Assembly (NCBI GenBank): GCA_018806985.1
Contig: JADANN010000424.1
Location: 1,045,001-1,109,000 of the forward strand
Length of the DNA: 64,000 nt
Direction of reading: 5' to 3'
Origin: Angiostrongylus vasorum
Taxonomy: Eukaryota; Nematoda; Chromadorea; Rhabditida; Metastrongylidae
In this document: positions 37,207 to 49,067 of the stretch, one piece after another
Position numbering within the stretch: the first letter of the stretch is position 1
How the letters are laid out: every line of letters begins with the position of its first letter
Position numbers and translations under genes: made by a program
Notes under the pieces: model-generated
The model's database searches: none
What the model was told of the DNA's origin: nothing
The model's input: the letters and a program-made list of their open reading frames with translations, nothing else

Positions 37207-40130
37207 TCATTGCTTAAATTTCGTCTCGATAATGTTCTGAATGAGCAACATGTCTTGTCGTAATGACGAGAGTTGTCCTGGTGTAAGACTACAAATTGTT
37301 GTTTCTCCATCTCTAACATATCTTAGAGATGGTGTTGATCCAATCTCATCCACCGCAGCGGACTCAATTGGCATCTCTTTTGGAATACTATCCTTCACGT
37401 TTTGCTTCAGAACATCAATATGTGCAGTGTATACGCGGGCGATCACCTTGCTATGTTCTTGAAAAACCAAAGTTACTCCCTTGAGTCCACCCTAATTATG
37501 TGTTAGAAGAATTTCAATTATTTATACGCTCTTATGAACTGATCTTATTGAGCTGATGCGGGGTTGGACAACAACGACAACAACGACAGCTGTACCAACC
37601 TCGCATCAGCTCAAGAAGATCAGTTCACGAGAAGACATAAATCAATGTATCGATTATTTATGCCAAGGTTTATAGAAAGTCGACCTTTTGAATCTTAATA
37701 CCGTCAGGAAACTGACCAGAAGGTAATCCTAAGTGAGTGCATTCCGTTCCGAAATGCTTGGCATCACAGTTATATGAAGCAGCGTTCTTCATCATAAACG
37801 AAATGGAGTACAGTAGTCTCTGGACGTCAGACAATTCTGCAAAACGTACACTAAAGGATAAAGGATAAAGCCCCCAGCGTTGATCAATCCCTGAGGGATG
37901 TGTCATGCACTCGACTTCATTAATTATCGGTGGAGGTGATTGAATGCATATCTGGTCTTTACAATGACTCACGGTGGCCTACCGATGTATCGAACCAATG
38001 GTGCTATCCTCCCAGACAAGTCTGGTACCAATTTGCCGACCCCGTAAGGATGGAAGGCCTGGTGGGCCATGGACGCGGGGATCGAGTCCATGTGTGTGTC
38101 GCAGTGGCGCCTTCAACCATTGCGCCACACGCGCCCTAAAACGTACACTACCTCTAATAATCTGTCTATGACTACTGATTAGCTGTGCAGCCATGATTAT
38201 AAGCCTACATCATAGTCCGTCTATACAACTGTCGTCCATAAACATCTACATCAGGAAACCCAGCTAAGAGTAAGACCCACCACCGTTCTGGAATCAAACT
38301 AGTAATGGTGGCAAACTCTCACTCTTATCCACAGGGGCCGCCGACTGCCTATGGCGGTGACGACTCGGAGCAGGCTTTGGCCAGGCTGACCTCGGGTCTC
38401 TAGGAAACCACAGTGGATAAACCATCATACCTCCGAAAAAAGTGAAGACTATGCTGGGGCTCGCATAACCAGTGAGGACGGGCCATCCACCTATTTAAGT
38501 AAACAGCTATAAAAAAGACTACAATGTGCAAAAATTTCTGTATGCCTGTGCCAAACAAAAATGGCCACTTGCCGGCCTCGCCTCCATGAATCGTCATCAA
38601 GTTGGTGGATTTCGAGATGAAAACATCAAAGTTCCAGCAAGTTCCAACTGTGGTAAAACATGTTGAAAATAGATATCTTCTCTTAATGGAGAAAGTTACC
38701 ATGACGTTCGACTACAAAAACTACATTTTCAACTCGTGTCGTACTTCAAAGCTTTCCATTCAAGTTTACGTTATGTTTTATGCGATCACGAAGACCAACA
38801 TCGGAAGAAGTAACAACTGCTGACAATCGACTCGAATCAATCCGGGGCTCTGAAGAAGACGAAGGCGCCGAAACATTAGCATAATAAGGCCTTTTTTCTT
38901 TCAGCAACCCAGTCTTAGCCTATCAACAAAAAGAATATTCAATGGTTAATCATTCAGAGGTTAAAAAGAAAGTCAGGCTTTTTAAAGTAGAATTTTAACT
39001 TGTCGAGGTTTTGTATGATTACACCAAAGAGTAACAAGTTTTCATTTGGCGGTTTGGCCTCTATGAATCGTGAACCTCTAGTTAGTGGATTTGGTGATAT
39101 AAAACTCTAATAAAAGGTACCAATTTGCCGACTGTGGAGGGACGAAGGTATTGGTGAGCCTAGGGTGATGTTGCAGTGCGTCTCTAATGACTGTGCTACA
39201 CTCGCCTCTGGATTTGGTGATGCGAACATCAAATGTTTTAGGTACACCTCAAGTAGTTTTCACGTAAGCATTCAAATAATTAGATACAAGTTTTTCAATG
39301 GACTAATAATTCTCCCGTACCCGTCTATGACACTAAGGATTACTGGCACATTTCTTTTAGTTTTTACGGACTCACCAATATGCTCACTAACAAATCGCTC
39401 CAGATCTTGGTCAGAAGTCCTATCATTCAAAATAAAGTTCACGGCGATTTGGCATAATCCTTTGAATTTGACGGATGACTGAAACAATGGGATGACATCT
39501 GGGATAGATTTGCTTCCAGTACACACAGATAAATCAGTGAATTGCAACTGTAGGATTACTTAATTGGATACTTGGACGGCCCGTCTTCGCTGATCCAGCA
39601 CAATTCCCAATTTTTCGGAGTTTTGCTGGTTTAGTCACTGTACTTCCCTGGAGTTCCGAGGTCAGCCTGACCAAAGTATGGCCCAGCTCGTCACCACCAC
39701 AAGCAGTCGCTGGCCTTGTGGATCAGAAGGTGAGTTGTCGTTGGCGACTAGTTTGATACCAGGACGGTGGTGGATACTGGTATTGGTTCATGGAACTCTG
39801 ATTCTGATGGAAGCGCGGGGCTCCTTCTTAGTTTGGGAGACCCTGTTAAGGGGATGATCACCACTGTACATCACAGCCCGATACCAAGGGACACCTCCCA
39901 ACCACGATCGGGCGGTAAACGGTTAAGAGGGATTGTAGAATTGCAACCATAAATGACACAAAATCTTTTTAAGGAAGAGTTCTAAAGAACTTCTTGTAAG
40001 TCAATTTCTCAATGTTCCAAAAGTACATACCACTTTCGAGCACTCGCTTATCTGAGCCAGCAGCCAATCCGGACAATCCTGAGCGCCCAAGAACCGGAAA
40101 TGCTAAGCAGAACTTACGAAATTCTAACCA
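37207..40130 (-). CDS. Putative ZWILCH-like kinetochore protein (RZZ complex), 3' part, exon interrupted by a repeat
   Basis: ZWILCH joins ROD and ZW10 at kinetochores for the spindle checkpoint. Exons read on the minus strand: 40130-40031; about 39985-39948 continuing at 39547-39321 across an inserted element; about 37852-37680; 37491-37207 with its stop. Phases fit throughout. Weak ZWILCH resemblance is seen in order: QFTDLS (fly/human DFTEKLW-like), KRNVPVILSVIDG (human TIPVQMLLEIG), DVQRLLYSISFMM, then LGLPSGQFPDGIKIQK followed by GVTLVFQEHSKVIARVY, like the human segment ending in WRVEIYSGQKKIKTVW. The N-terminal half was not found. p31comet was the other candidate and fitted worse at the C terminus. 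The gene converges on MSH6, 1.2 kb apart. The family call is tentative; the existence of a real minus-strand gene is firmer. Confidence 0.45.
37854..38137 (-). mobile_element. SINE-A copy at an exon border of the ZWILCH-like gene
   Basis: Full length, flanked by a 13-bp duplication, AAAACGTACACTA on the plus strand, at 37841-37853 and 38138-38150. The duplication includes the TAG acceptor and the first bases of the exon, so the SINE's tail now serves as the tract before the splice site. Confidence 0.93.
38265..38500 (-). mobile_element. Element B, truncated minus-strand copy
   Basis: 5' part of the element on the minus strand. Lies in an intron of the ZWILCH-like gene. Confidence 0.8.
38570..38900 (+). 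mobile_element. Second hammerhead-like repeat family, copy
   Basis: CGACTCGAATCAATCCGG, then core CTGAAGA...GACG...CGCC..GAAAC at 38850-38874. A related GGATTTGGTGATG block recurs at 39060-39100 and 39210. Within an intron of the ZWILCH-like gene. Confidence 0.5.
39110..39215 (-). mobile_element. SINE-A fragment (head only)
   Basis: Minus-strand head and first part of the body (GCTCACCAATACC, GGCAAATTGGTACC). The rest is absent. Confidence 0.6.
39548..39937 (+). mobile_element. Element B inserted in an exon of the ZWILCH-like gene
   Basis: Full length, flanked by GAATTGCAAC at 39538-39547 and 39938-39947. Without the element and one copy of the duplication, the minus-strand frame runs on without interruption. 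Confidence 0.9.
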
Positions 40131-40489
40131 CTGCAAAATTTAGAGGAACAGACCATCTCGGGTACTTCCTAACTTTCTGCGATAGCCAGTCAAGCACTTC
40201 ACAGAAGAGCAAGATTGACGAAAAGTGTAGTGATGTGTTGTGAATGTGAATTTGCGGACATTCTTTATTGCTCACGTCAACTTTTTTAAACTCTAGCTTT
40301 GACGTACCGCTGGCCTCCTCGCAAGTACTGCTGGCCTTTCTTTTCGTCTTATTTCTAAAACGTGTTTATTTATCTCTTTCTTTTTTAATCAGTTTGTTTT
40401 GTTGTTGATGGTTTCCCGCCTTTAGTACTAATGTACTTTTACCACATGGCTTCATTCTTACGACTTCTCCAACATCCTGAAGTTTCGTG

Positions 40490-40678
40490 CTAAATTAACA
40501 AATCTAGGTCTTCTTGAGTAATCAAATCAGTCTTCGTAAATAATAATAAAGCCTCCAGAAAACTTTCCATATATCTCGCACAGGAATCGAAGACACAAGC
40601 GCGCAAAACTCTCGAGGCTTTCTGGATTAATTCCAAAAATCCGAAAATGAACCGCATAGAGGAATGCCTCATTATCAT
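40490..40678 (-). other. Unassigned open segment upstream of the ZWILCH-like exons
   Basis: Two minus-strand frames stay open here, one starting IMRHSSMRFIFGF and the other DNEAFLYAVHFRIFG. It could be a missing 5' exon of the ZWILCH-like gene or chance. No family recognised. Confidence 0.15.
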
Positions 40679-40734
40679 TCGTGATATTGGGCAGTATATA
40701 AGCCTGTTATTTTGATGGGGTACATTACGCTTCC

Positions 40735-41060
40735 ATGTGAACTCTGCGGTTGGTCTCCACGCGAAATATCTAGTGGAAGACTCATAGAACGCGGTGAGTG
40801 TACAAAGAAGCTACTCTGTGTTCAATGTGGTTGAAACCTTGGTTTAGCACTTTCTCTGTTTGGTTATTGTGGTGTTTGGCCGGGTAGATTGCGGTCAATT
40901 TGACCTCTCCAGGCTCTGAGGAGGGCGAAATCCGCCGAAACGTCAGCTTGTGCGTAAATAAAGAAATAATGTAACACCTGTGTGTTTGCTCGACAAGAAT
41001 ATATAAAAATTGCTGGACCAGTGCCGAGGTTAATAGACAATCGGTCATGGCAATTTCCAT
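40735..41060 (+). mobile_element. Hammerhead-like repeat, single arm
   Basis: Matches the right arm of the 16520 element: GCGGTGAGTGTACAAAGAAG, TTGGTTTAGCACTTTCTCTG, GGTGTTTGGCCGGGTAGATTG, then the core at 40916-40941. Confidence 0.7.
40916..40941 (+). ncRNA. Hammerhead-ribozyme-like core
   Basis: CTGAGGA, then GGCG / CGCC as a short stem around an AAATC loop, then GAAAC. The arrangement is that of hammerhead cores reported in Penelope-like elements. Only the catalytic core is visible; the full three-stem fold was not shown. Confidence 0.4.
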
Positions 41061-41409
41061 GTAGCTGTCAGATTTTCAGGATAAAATATCCTGATTCGAT
41101 AGCGTACGGTATTTGTTGCCTCATATGATCAGGTAGACGGACGCATGCTGCAAAATCATATTTCGTTGTTTTTTTCTTGCAGTAAACGATGTGATTACTT
41201 AATTCGTTCAGTTTAGTCATTTATTACATCAGGCAGCTCTTGTCATCGTAGTATTCTTTCAAATCGTTTTATCTCATGCATGTAACCTTTTTCATGGCAA
41301 GGTACGACTACCCTTTCCGGGAACTCACGTGCTATCCATCATACCAACCGAGTCCCTTGCTTTGCTTTTCTTTCAGCCATTTTGTTACCTTTTGCGATGT
41401 TATCATCAT

Positions 41410-41725
41410 GAGTACGCTGCTAGTTTGATCTCGCTTCGGGCTCACCAAGCCTTTCATCACTTCGGTGTCATGAGATTGGTGCCGGAATCGTCCGATAAAA
41501 AAACCATTCTCCGTAATCCAATAAAGAACGCTCGCTCCATCCCGGCTATCTCAAAACTCCAGGGAGAATCCACTTGACCAGCATTCTACGACATTCAAGA
41601 TGAAATCAAAGTCCTCAAGCAGAAGCCGAAGCCACACGTAAAAGTTGGAAGACCTTCGTGTATGATGGATGCGAGGAAACGAATCGAATGTGAGAAGTGC
41701 TGGGATCCGCACAGTGGACGTGAAG
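41410..41725 (+). mobile_element. SINE-F copy
   Basis: GTTTGATCTCG, GCTCACCAAGCC, CCCGGCTATCTCAAAACTCC, TTGACCAGCATTCTACGAC, GAAGTGCTGGGATCC line up with the 8480 copy. Confidence 0.75.
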
Positions 41726-42184
41726 ACGGGTCATATAGAGTAAAAAATAAAAACGGTGCTTTCAGTACCTATCCGTCAACCGGAATGATCTGGGTAAGTT
41801 CGAAGACCAACTGAGGTTCCCAGTTTTGCTTATATCTCAGTGTCCTTGTGCTTACACTACACATCTCTTGCAAATATTTACTTATATGATTTCGAGTTGA
41901 GTAAGAGTACGAGCAAAAAATAGATCTTTTTCACTGCTTTAACCAGTGTATCTCCGTTGTAAGTACTCGCAGAATACTGTAGCGTTTTCTATCTACTGTT
42001 CATTAAATATAACCCCGCTTATGAAGACTATGTTCTTAAATCAATCCAACGGAGATAGGCCTGGTTAGATAGTTCTCCATGCTGTGGTATCTGCCCAAGA
42101 AAGTCTTACTGCTATTCTTTTCACTCACACTAATGCTGCAACTGTTCCCTTAAGTCTATACCTGCTGCATGTGGTTCATTGCGC

Positions 42185-42585
42185 TTACTTGGATACTTGG
42201 ATGGCCCGTGGTTCGGGCTGTTGTTCTGGTTGTGTGGGCCCCAGCACAATTTCCATTTTTTAGGAGTATTGCTGATTTGCTACTGTGGTTCCCTGGAGTC
42301 CCGAAGTTAGCCCGGCCAAAGTCTGTCCCAGGTCGTCACCACCACAGACAGTCACTGCCTTTGTCGATGAGAAGGAGATTTGCCACCATGCGACTAGTTT
42401 GATACCAGCACGGTGGTGGATCCTGGAGTTAGTTTACTCTTAGGTAGGCTTCCTGATGAAAACGCCAAACTCTTTTTCAGCTTGGGAGGGCGTGCTGGAG
42501 GGATGAATCCTCCGGTGTACATCGCAGCCCGACACCCAGGAACACCTCCCAGCTACGATGAGACGGTAAACCGTTGGGAAGTGTA
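42185..42585 (+). mobile_element. Element B copy
   Basis: Full length, starting ACTTGGATACTTGGATGGCCC and ending GGTAAACCGTTGGGAAG. Confidence 0.9.
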
Positions 42586-42699
42586 GTTCATTATTAGTAG
42601 TAAAACTGAATTTGTCTTTGGCGACTTCATCACGAGGTTTTATTCAATTTCACTAAGTATTCTTGTTGTGCATGTGTACTGTTGTGCTATTTCTAGTAA

Positions 42700-43080
42700 T
42701 TTACTTACTTGATACTTGCTACTTGTACGGCCCGTCCTCACCGGTTGAGCGGGCCCCAACACAATCTCCACTTTTCGGAGATTTTCTGGTTGCGCCATTA
42801 TGGTTCCCTGAAATCTCGAGGTCAGCCTGGTCAAAGTCTACCCCAGGTCTTCACCACCACAGGCGGTCGCAGCCCTTGTGGATCAGAGGGAGATTAGCCA
42901 CCATGCGAGGTGGATCCTGGTATTGGTTTACTTTTAGCTAGGGCTTCCTGATGGAAACGCTGGGCTCCTTCTCGGCTTGGGAGACCCTGCCAAGGGCATG
43001 AATCCCCCCGTTGTATATCGCAGCCCGACACCTAGGAACACGTCCCAGCCACGATGAGGCAGTAAACCGTTGGGAGGATT
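42700..43080 (+). mobile_element. Element B copy
   Basis: Full length with a small internal deletion after CACCATGCGA. Second of two copies 120 bases apart in the same orientation. Confidence 0.9.
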
Positions 43081-43389
43081 TCGAGTAATTTAGACGTTAT
43101 ATATCAATATGTTTACTAGTACGATGCTTGTAGTGATGTGTACCATTAGCATCATTGCGGAATCGATACGTTCTGTACACAGTCACCGTTTAAGCAAATA
43201 AAAAGCATTCCCGTTGTGGGCGCTTACTGAATGAATACAACGTGCTGTCTACTCGTTCACTTAGTGCTTGATATGATTGTGTCAGTAGTGCTGATCACGC
43301 TGTTGTTCTCCTTGGTTGTGATTTTGATGGTGGTGGTGGGAAGCTGTACTAGTAGTGGCAGTACTAGTAACAGCTGTACTACTAGTGAT

Positions 43390-43617
43390 GGTGGCGGTGG
43401 TGGCGGTGGTGGCGGTGGTGGCGGTGGTGGCGGTGGTGGCGGTGGTGGCGGTGGTGGCGGTGGTGGCGGTGGTGGCGGTGGTGGCGGTGGTGGCGGTGGT
43501 GGCGGTGGTGGCGGTGGTGGCGGTGGTGGCGGTGGTGGCGGTGGTGGCGGTGGTGGCGGTGGTGGCGGTGGTGGCGGTGGTGGCGGTGGTGGCGGTGGTG
43601 GCGGTGGTGGCGGTGGT
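43390..43617. repeat. (GGTGGC)n microsatellite, about 38 copies
   Basis: Nearly perfect hexamer run. Open as poly-Gly, poly-Pro or Val-Ala in several frames, which is a consequence of the repeat and no sign of a gene. The dense GG pairs could fold into two-tier quadruplexes. Confidence 0.99.
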
Positions 43618-43644
43618 AGTGGAGCGGGTGGGTGATGTTTATTG

Positions 43645-43790
43645 GATAATACGGTTCGATCGCGAGTGACGGAGCGAGTCACTCGAGCCGGTTCGCGGCC
43701 TCACCCCCCGCTCGTCGCGCACGTGAGCGCGTATCGATTGGGTAGGAGCTCTGGGCGGCGGGCCAGCTGCTCCATCACATCGCACTATGC
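43645..43790. promoter_or_regulatory. GC/CpG-rich patch, possible promoter
   Basis: Stands out from AT-rich surroundings with many CG dinucleotides (GTTCGATCGCGAGTGACG, GCGCACGTGAGCGCG, E-box CACGTG). It could mark the promoter of the FERM gene 5.3 kb downstream through a long first intron. No direct evidence. Confidence 0.25.
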
Positions 43791-43922
43791 TATCCGTCTT
43801 TTCTTCTGGATAATATCATCTTTCTGACACTTTGTTTATATCGCTTGACTGTTTACTGCGTAGTATCGGGTGTACTTTTATTTGTGAAGTGAACGCTAGC
43901 CCAACTAACCGTATCGATCACA

Positions 43923-44040
43923 CAGACAACAGTGGGAGTCGCGCTTAATTTGTGTTCCGTTCGCGATATAGCAACTCTAAGCAGACAACAGTGGGAGTCG
44001 CGCTTAATTTGTGTTCCGTTCGCGATATAGCAACTCTAAG
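43923..44040. repeat. Perfect 59-bp tandem duplication
   Basis: Two identical 59-base copies (43923-43981, 43982-44040) starting CAGACAACAGTGGGAGTCGC. Recent or an assembly artefact. Confidence 0.95.
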
Positions 44041-45129
44041 CAGATGGTCTGCAAAAACAAATTCGTCATCGACCTCTGAACATCTGTTGTTTTCAGTCTG
44101 GCGATGTTTTCCTTATCGTTTCCAAGCTTCCGTTCTCACGACACATCTGTATTTGCGTCTTCGTTTTTTTTTCAAGAGGTGACTTAACGTCCTCAGTGCG
44201 GAATCTTTCCCCCTACGAGATGGTGTTGCTTCCCACAGTCGTTGTTGGTCGTTTTTTCTTTGGATCTGAAGGATGCATAACATTCTTTGAATGGTGCCTG
44301 TTCTTCGTTATTTACAGTTGAACGGCTCACATCGTATACTCGTTACTTTCTTTACACTTCTCCAGAACGTTGATAAGGACCGACTAAGTGTATGATAACG
44401 TTAACCAGAAATGAACGTCGACCCCAATACTGTCGTGGATTCCACTATCGATAATCCGGTATCACTGTTTGTCCTTCCCACCAACGTCGTAGTTGCAGTG
44501 AATGCTGTTCAGTTGGATTTTTTGTCTCTTTCTACTCGTTAACTCCATCGGTTCTTTCTGTGGTGTATTCCTGTACTATTGTTTTTGAGTAAAATGGTGT
44601 CCACGGCAACCCGAAAGGTGGGAGGTTTCCTCTGGGCATGCTACCGTGGTGTGTGGGAATGCTCGCGATATCCACACTATCGTAGGTATCTATAGGATGG
44701 GCCGAAAGTAAATGAGAAACTGTTTGACGTCAGTGGCGTGATTCAGCACCAATAGTTATAGATCAGCATTCACTGAACCGGGGTTAACGTGTGGAGTTCA
44801 TCTCTATGCAACCAGATATTTTTCCATAATGCACTATGATCGAAGTGGGATCGATACACCAGTTTCCAGGACTGCGTTCCGAATTCCTTCATCTTCATAT
44901 TTCTGTTTCGTGTAATGTTTTCAATGTTTAGTGTTTAACTAAAAACGTTTCGTCTAATTAGGGGCCACTGATGAGTTCAGTAATTGCTCTGGGTCATTAA
45001 CGCTACCAAGAAATTTGGCTTTCCTTCCTTAAGTGTTTAACGTCTGAAAGTTCTCTTATTAAAGATTAGCACCTCACATTCGTGTTGCGTTTGTTGAAGT
45101 TTGAATGAATTCAGGACCGGTCGAAATCG
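44041..45129. other. No gene seen
   Basis: Between the 59-bp duplication and a foldback element; possible upstream region of the FERM gene. Confidence 0.4.
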
Positions 45130-45430
45130 TACTTAGTTTCTCATTTCCTGCCTATTCTTTTTTCATGAGAAATACTATGTGAAATACAACCATAAGGATA
45201 CTGAATTTGAGGAAAATTGTGGACCTCCGGTTGGTTTCAAACCCGCAATTATCCTTACCAGGGGCTCACCTGCTATCCACCACGGGTGATTGCTGATAGC
45301 GTCGACGGAGTGAAAGCATGACAGAAAAAGGCAGCCTCAGCTTGTGTGGTGGGTAGCACGTAAGCCCATGGGAATGGTAATCACAAGTTCAAAATCCAGA
45401 TGAGGTTCCGAGTTTTGCTCTTGTCTCTGA
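45130..45430. mobile_element. Foldback element D copy
   Basis: TCACCTGCTATCCACCAC pairs with GTGTGGTGGGTAGCACG. The outer arm starts CCTGCCTATTCTTTTTTCATG. Confidence 0.6.
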
Positions 45431-46974
45431 AGCATTGTTTACAGATATTAAAACTGATGGATGTTGTCGATGTGCAGCCTATGTACGCAATTGGGCAATG
45501 TGGATGAATCATTTTCCTGAGTTGAATTTGAGAAAACTGGTCCATAAATTTACACTGTAAATGAATCAGTTGTTGTTCACTTCTCACTCAGCCAGTTTTT
45601 ATTATGCCTAATCATAAATGTGGTTAACGAGCGAATAAATCCGTAGTCTGTAATGGCGACCGTGCGGAGTTGAGATGATTTCTGAAATGCCCTCATGTGT
45701 TCTTCCTACGTGAGTGCCTTGCTCTCTACGCTGCGTACTCTTCGACTAGGAGGAATCTCCGGAGAACTGGATTGCTACTAGTGATTTCAAGTTATTTGTT
45801 ATCTGTCTATATTTGTATTGGTCGTATCGTATTGGTTGTTTCGATCCATCTGTAGACATACGTTTAAGTTTTGGAGCGTTTTCATCTGGAATGTTTCTTT
45901 GGCTGCACAGGTTTTTTTCTATCGATAGATTTTGAATAGAATTTATAAATAGATGCATAGATAACTCTCACAATGTCATAGCGAACAGGGACCATTTCCA
46001 GCGGGTCCTGCAGCGGTTTTCCTGCATATTTTGCAAATTTAGTGACGGTGAGTGTTTCCGATGAGAGTACTGAGATGTTTGAGGTATGTACAAGTACCTC
46101 TAATTTCTGACAAGAGCTCATGTGCGTAATCAATTTGTTTTCGCACAGTTAGTGTGTCTCTGCAAACATTGCAAGTATAATTAGAACTATGGTGTTTCGA
46201 AAGGCACTTTTTCTACATCAAGTTTTTTTTTTTTCCTATGTCCATCAGGAGGAAACCGCCCCCATTCTTTGCATTTCGAACGCCTCTTCACAGCACATCT
46301 GTTTGATGGCAGAGAAACGCTGTCATTTCAGAAATGACTCAAACATAATGGAATTTTGATTTCCTTTTCTTGCAGGAATTGATTTAAGAAAGACCTTTTG
46401 TGCAAAACCTTTCAGCATGTTTGTGTGTTCTGGAAGCTACTTAATCCCAACAAAGGGTACGATAACTAAGACGCTCTTCTTTAAAACAACGGACTTTTCC
46501 GTCGTGAATCGTTTCTGGCTGATGCATCTCCATGGAAATTGTAGGGTGAAGTATTGTACTTGTTTTCAAGAAAATCCTGTCCAATATACGCGCATTCTCA
46601 ATGGTATATTCTCCTTGCGTTCACCAAATGTGTCTGAGCGGTTGCCTGAAATAAGAAATGCATACATATCCTCAATGAAAAGCCGAACTTTATGCAGCAT
46701 TTTCTTGAGTTCTTCAAATTTAGGGACTACGATGTCGTCTGTTCGCTTGTGCCGATGAACTTTTACCTGGCTGTCGCTCTCGATAAGTTATGGTTTTGAT
46801 GACGGCTGGAATTTTAGTGTCACGCATTGTGAGTGCTGTAATAATGTCCCTGGTAAACGTGACTAACATAGTTCCATAAGAGCCGCTGAACTGTAGAATG
46901 TATTTGCTGAACTCTTTTTTTGAGGTTTTCGTCAGTAAAGAAGTATTTTGCAAGAGCTTTGTATTGTTTCGCAA
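45381..46974 (-). pseudogene. Cluster of minus-strand coding-like segments, unassigned
   Basis: Adjacent open segments at 46974-46720 (FSKYILQFSGSYGTMLVTF, IPAVIKTITYRE), 46735-46590 in another frame (PKFEELKKMLHKVRLFIEDM), 46133-45882 (AKYAGKPLQDPLEMVPVRYD) and 45958-45746 read in the same direction. Frames break repeatedly with no obvious introns. Most like a decayed gene or retroelement; no family recognised. Confidence 0.3.
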
Positions 46975-49067
46975 TTTACGTTGACAAGTTCAATAAATGG
47001 ACCAATTCCAAGGAAGCCTGTACGTAGTGTGTCAGCACTGTCTGCGAATTGTAAATCAGGCAGCAGCCTTCGAACTCTGGTTCCGTCATAAACTCTTGTT
47101 CAACAGAATATTTTCCCCAGCTCGGATTTGTAGGTCAGGCTGGAATAACCCCTTTAGCCCTAGCACTATAATTATCCTATCTTTTCATCTCTTCAACTAG
47201 CTGTTGACTGCCGTGTTAGATCTCTTGCTATTCTTTCGTTCGCAAAAAATCTCAAATATCAGTCATAAATAATCAGAATGCGTGTCGTTCATGGTATCGA
47301 ACTATAGAAGCAGTTGTGCCACCACAACACTCTCACAGATAGCCTGACCAATCATTAGGCAACCTAATCATCTTCGTCTTTATCCTCCTTTTCACAGTCT
47401 TCAAGTTGTTTGACGAGAGGCAACAAGATTCTTCGTTGTGTTCAGCGTCCTTAGCCTCTTTTTTGTGCTTTTTGGAAGAGTTTTGAATGGGTAAATGCAG
47501 TTTGTCTTCCACCAGCGTGACTCAAGAGTGCAGAACTCAGTTTTTTTTACTAGTATTTGATTGCTTGCTTTTTTGTTTAGCACGAGATGGTTGTCGTATG
47601 AAATGAGTGGATACAAAAAACTTTCTTGAAAATGCCAACGTATATACTGCCAAAGCGAGACCCTAAAAAGTGATAAGACTGCTACTGTCTCAAGGACGAG
47701 TTTTCTCTTCTACCACAAAAAAGATGTAAATTAGTATGACTTTTGTTAGATAGTCATAGATGGTTAGATGTTAGTCGTGGCATCTAATCTACGGATTTCA
47801 GAACTTCCTAACATTCAAGTCCCTTTCCTCGCACTCACCATTTACCGCGTTGTTTCGGCTGGTGCTTGAGGATTTCGTCTTGTTTATGGACGTCGTAGTC
47901 GAGTGCTGATCAAGTCGATTCTTCTTGCAATTAGTCAAATAGACGAGCTAAGGCGTCCCCACGTGGAATGGAGGAGAATGCTGGGAAGGGTGTCGAAATA
48001 GTACCTCGCTTCTTGATGGACTGCATCACTAACCGTTCCGCTACCCTCCTCCCTAATGAGATAACTGTCACAAAAGACAGAAGCAGAAAAAGAAAAAAAA
48101 AGATGATTTTCAGGGGGAGAAGTGATTGTGAACTTCCCGACCTTCACAGTAATCTTACGAACCCTCCTCCTCACACGTGTTTGCGGGCACGCAATTTGGT
48201 GTTCGATAGCCACCTTCTTGACGACTACGGTTTGTCAAAATAAAATCAGAGACCGTGGTCACGTAACAGGTTTTTTCCAGTATTAAACGAAGAAATCTTT
48301 TTTTGGAGAAATTGCATGCAGTTTGAGTACAAAGCATCTCTGCGGTATATTTCAGTGAAAAATGTTTTTGGTTTACAAGAAAGTCTACTCTAACCAACTT
48401 GATTATATGGCTTTCCTTTCTTTGCACATGGGCGTAGCTTTCCCTTTTTTTTCTTACGTATTGGCATATTCTATTGGCTTGCCGTGTTCCACCTTATTCC
48501 ATTTATGAATGCTGTACTTTTTTTACGTCTTTGTTTTGCGTCTACCTGAATACCAATATTTCTACCTATTTTCTTTTTTTGACGTCATCTGTTTGCAGGC
48601 ATTTAGAATAGATCATATGTAGTTAGTTGTCTAACTAGGTGATCGTATTCGGTGTATTCGATTTCTCTTTTGAATAAAATCTGTCAGGACTTTTCATTGA
48701 CGAACTGGGACGTCTTCTTTTGTTGTCCTTTCATTTGTTTAAGTTGTTTCTTGTATTTTCCCTGAAACGAGTCTAGTATCCTCTTTTCCTAGCGTTTTCG
48801 CTGTTCCGCTGCCATGATTAGACCGGAACGGTATCATTTGTTTTTGGAGCAACACGATTTTGAGGTTAATTTGTATCATGTGGTTGTTAAACGACGTAGC
48901 ATCTTAATGTGAAGGTCGATTCTCAAATCATTTTTCCACGTGAAGGGTACTAATTTATTGTCATAACTCATTTTATCATGTCATTTATCTCATGTCATAC
49001 CTACTTCTCATTTTTCCTTCATTTCATCTTATTTTCTGTTCTACCAATATCGTAAATTCCAGAGCGA
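46975..49067. other. Upstream region of the FERM gene
   Basis: T-rich, with short opposing open segments at 47935-48243 that show no family resemblance. It ends in the acceptor-like ATTCCAG just before the FERM gene ATG. Confidence 0.4.

Noticed and set aside
37207..39547. p31comet (MAD2L1BP) as identity of the minus-strand gene
   Set aside because: A short stretch looked similar, but the order of motifs and the C-terminal part fit ZWILCH better.
43231..43682. Long poly-Gly, poly-Pro and Val-Ala frames
   Set aside because: A stop-free hexamer repeat is open in several frames at once; no gene signal on either side.
47935..48243. Opposing open segments upstream of the FERM gene
   Set aside because: Overlap each other on opposite strands, low-complexity Lys/Arg content, no splice sites or family match.
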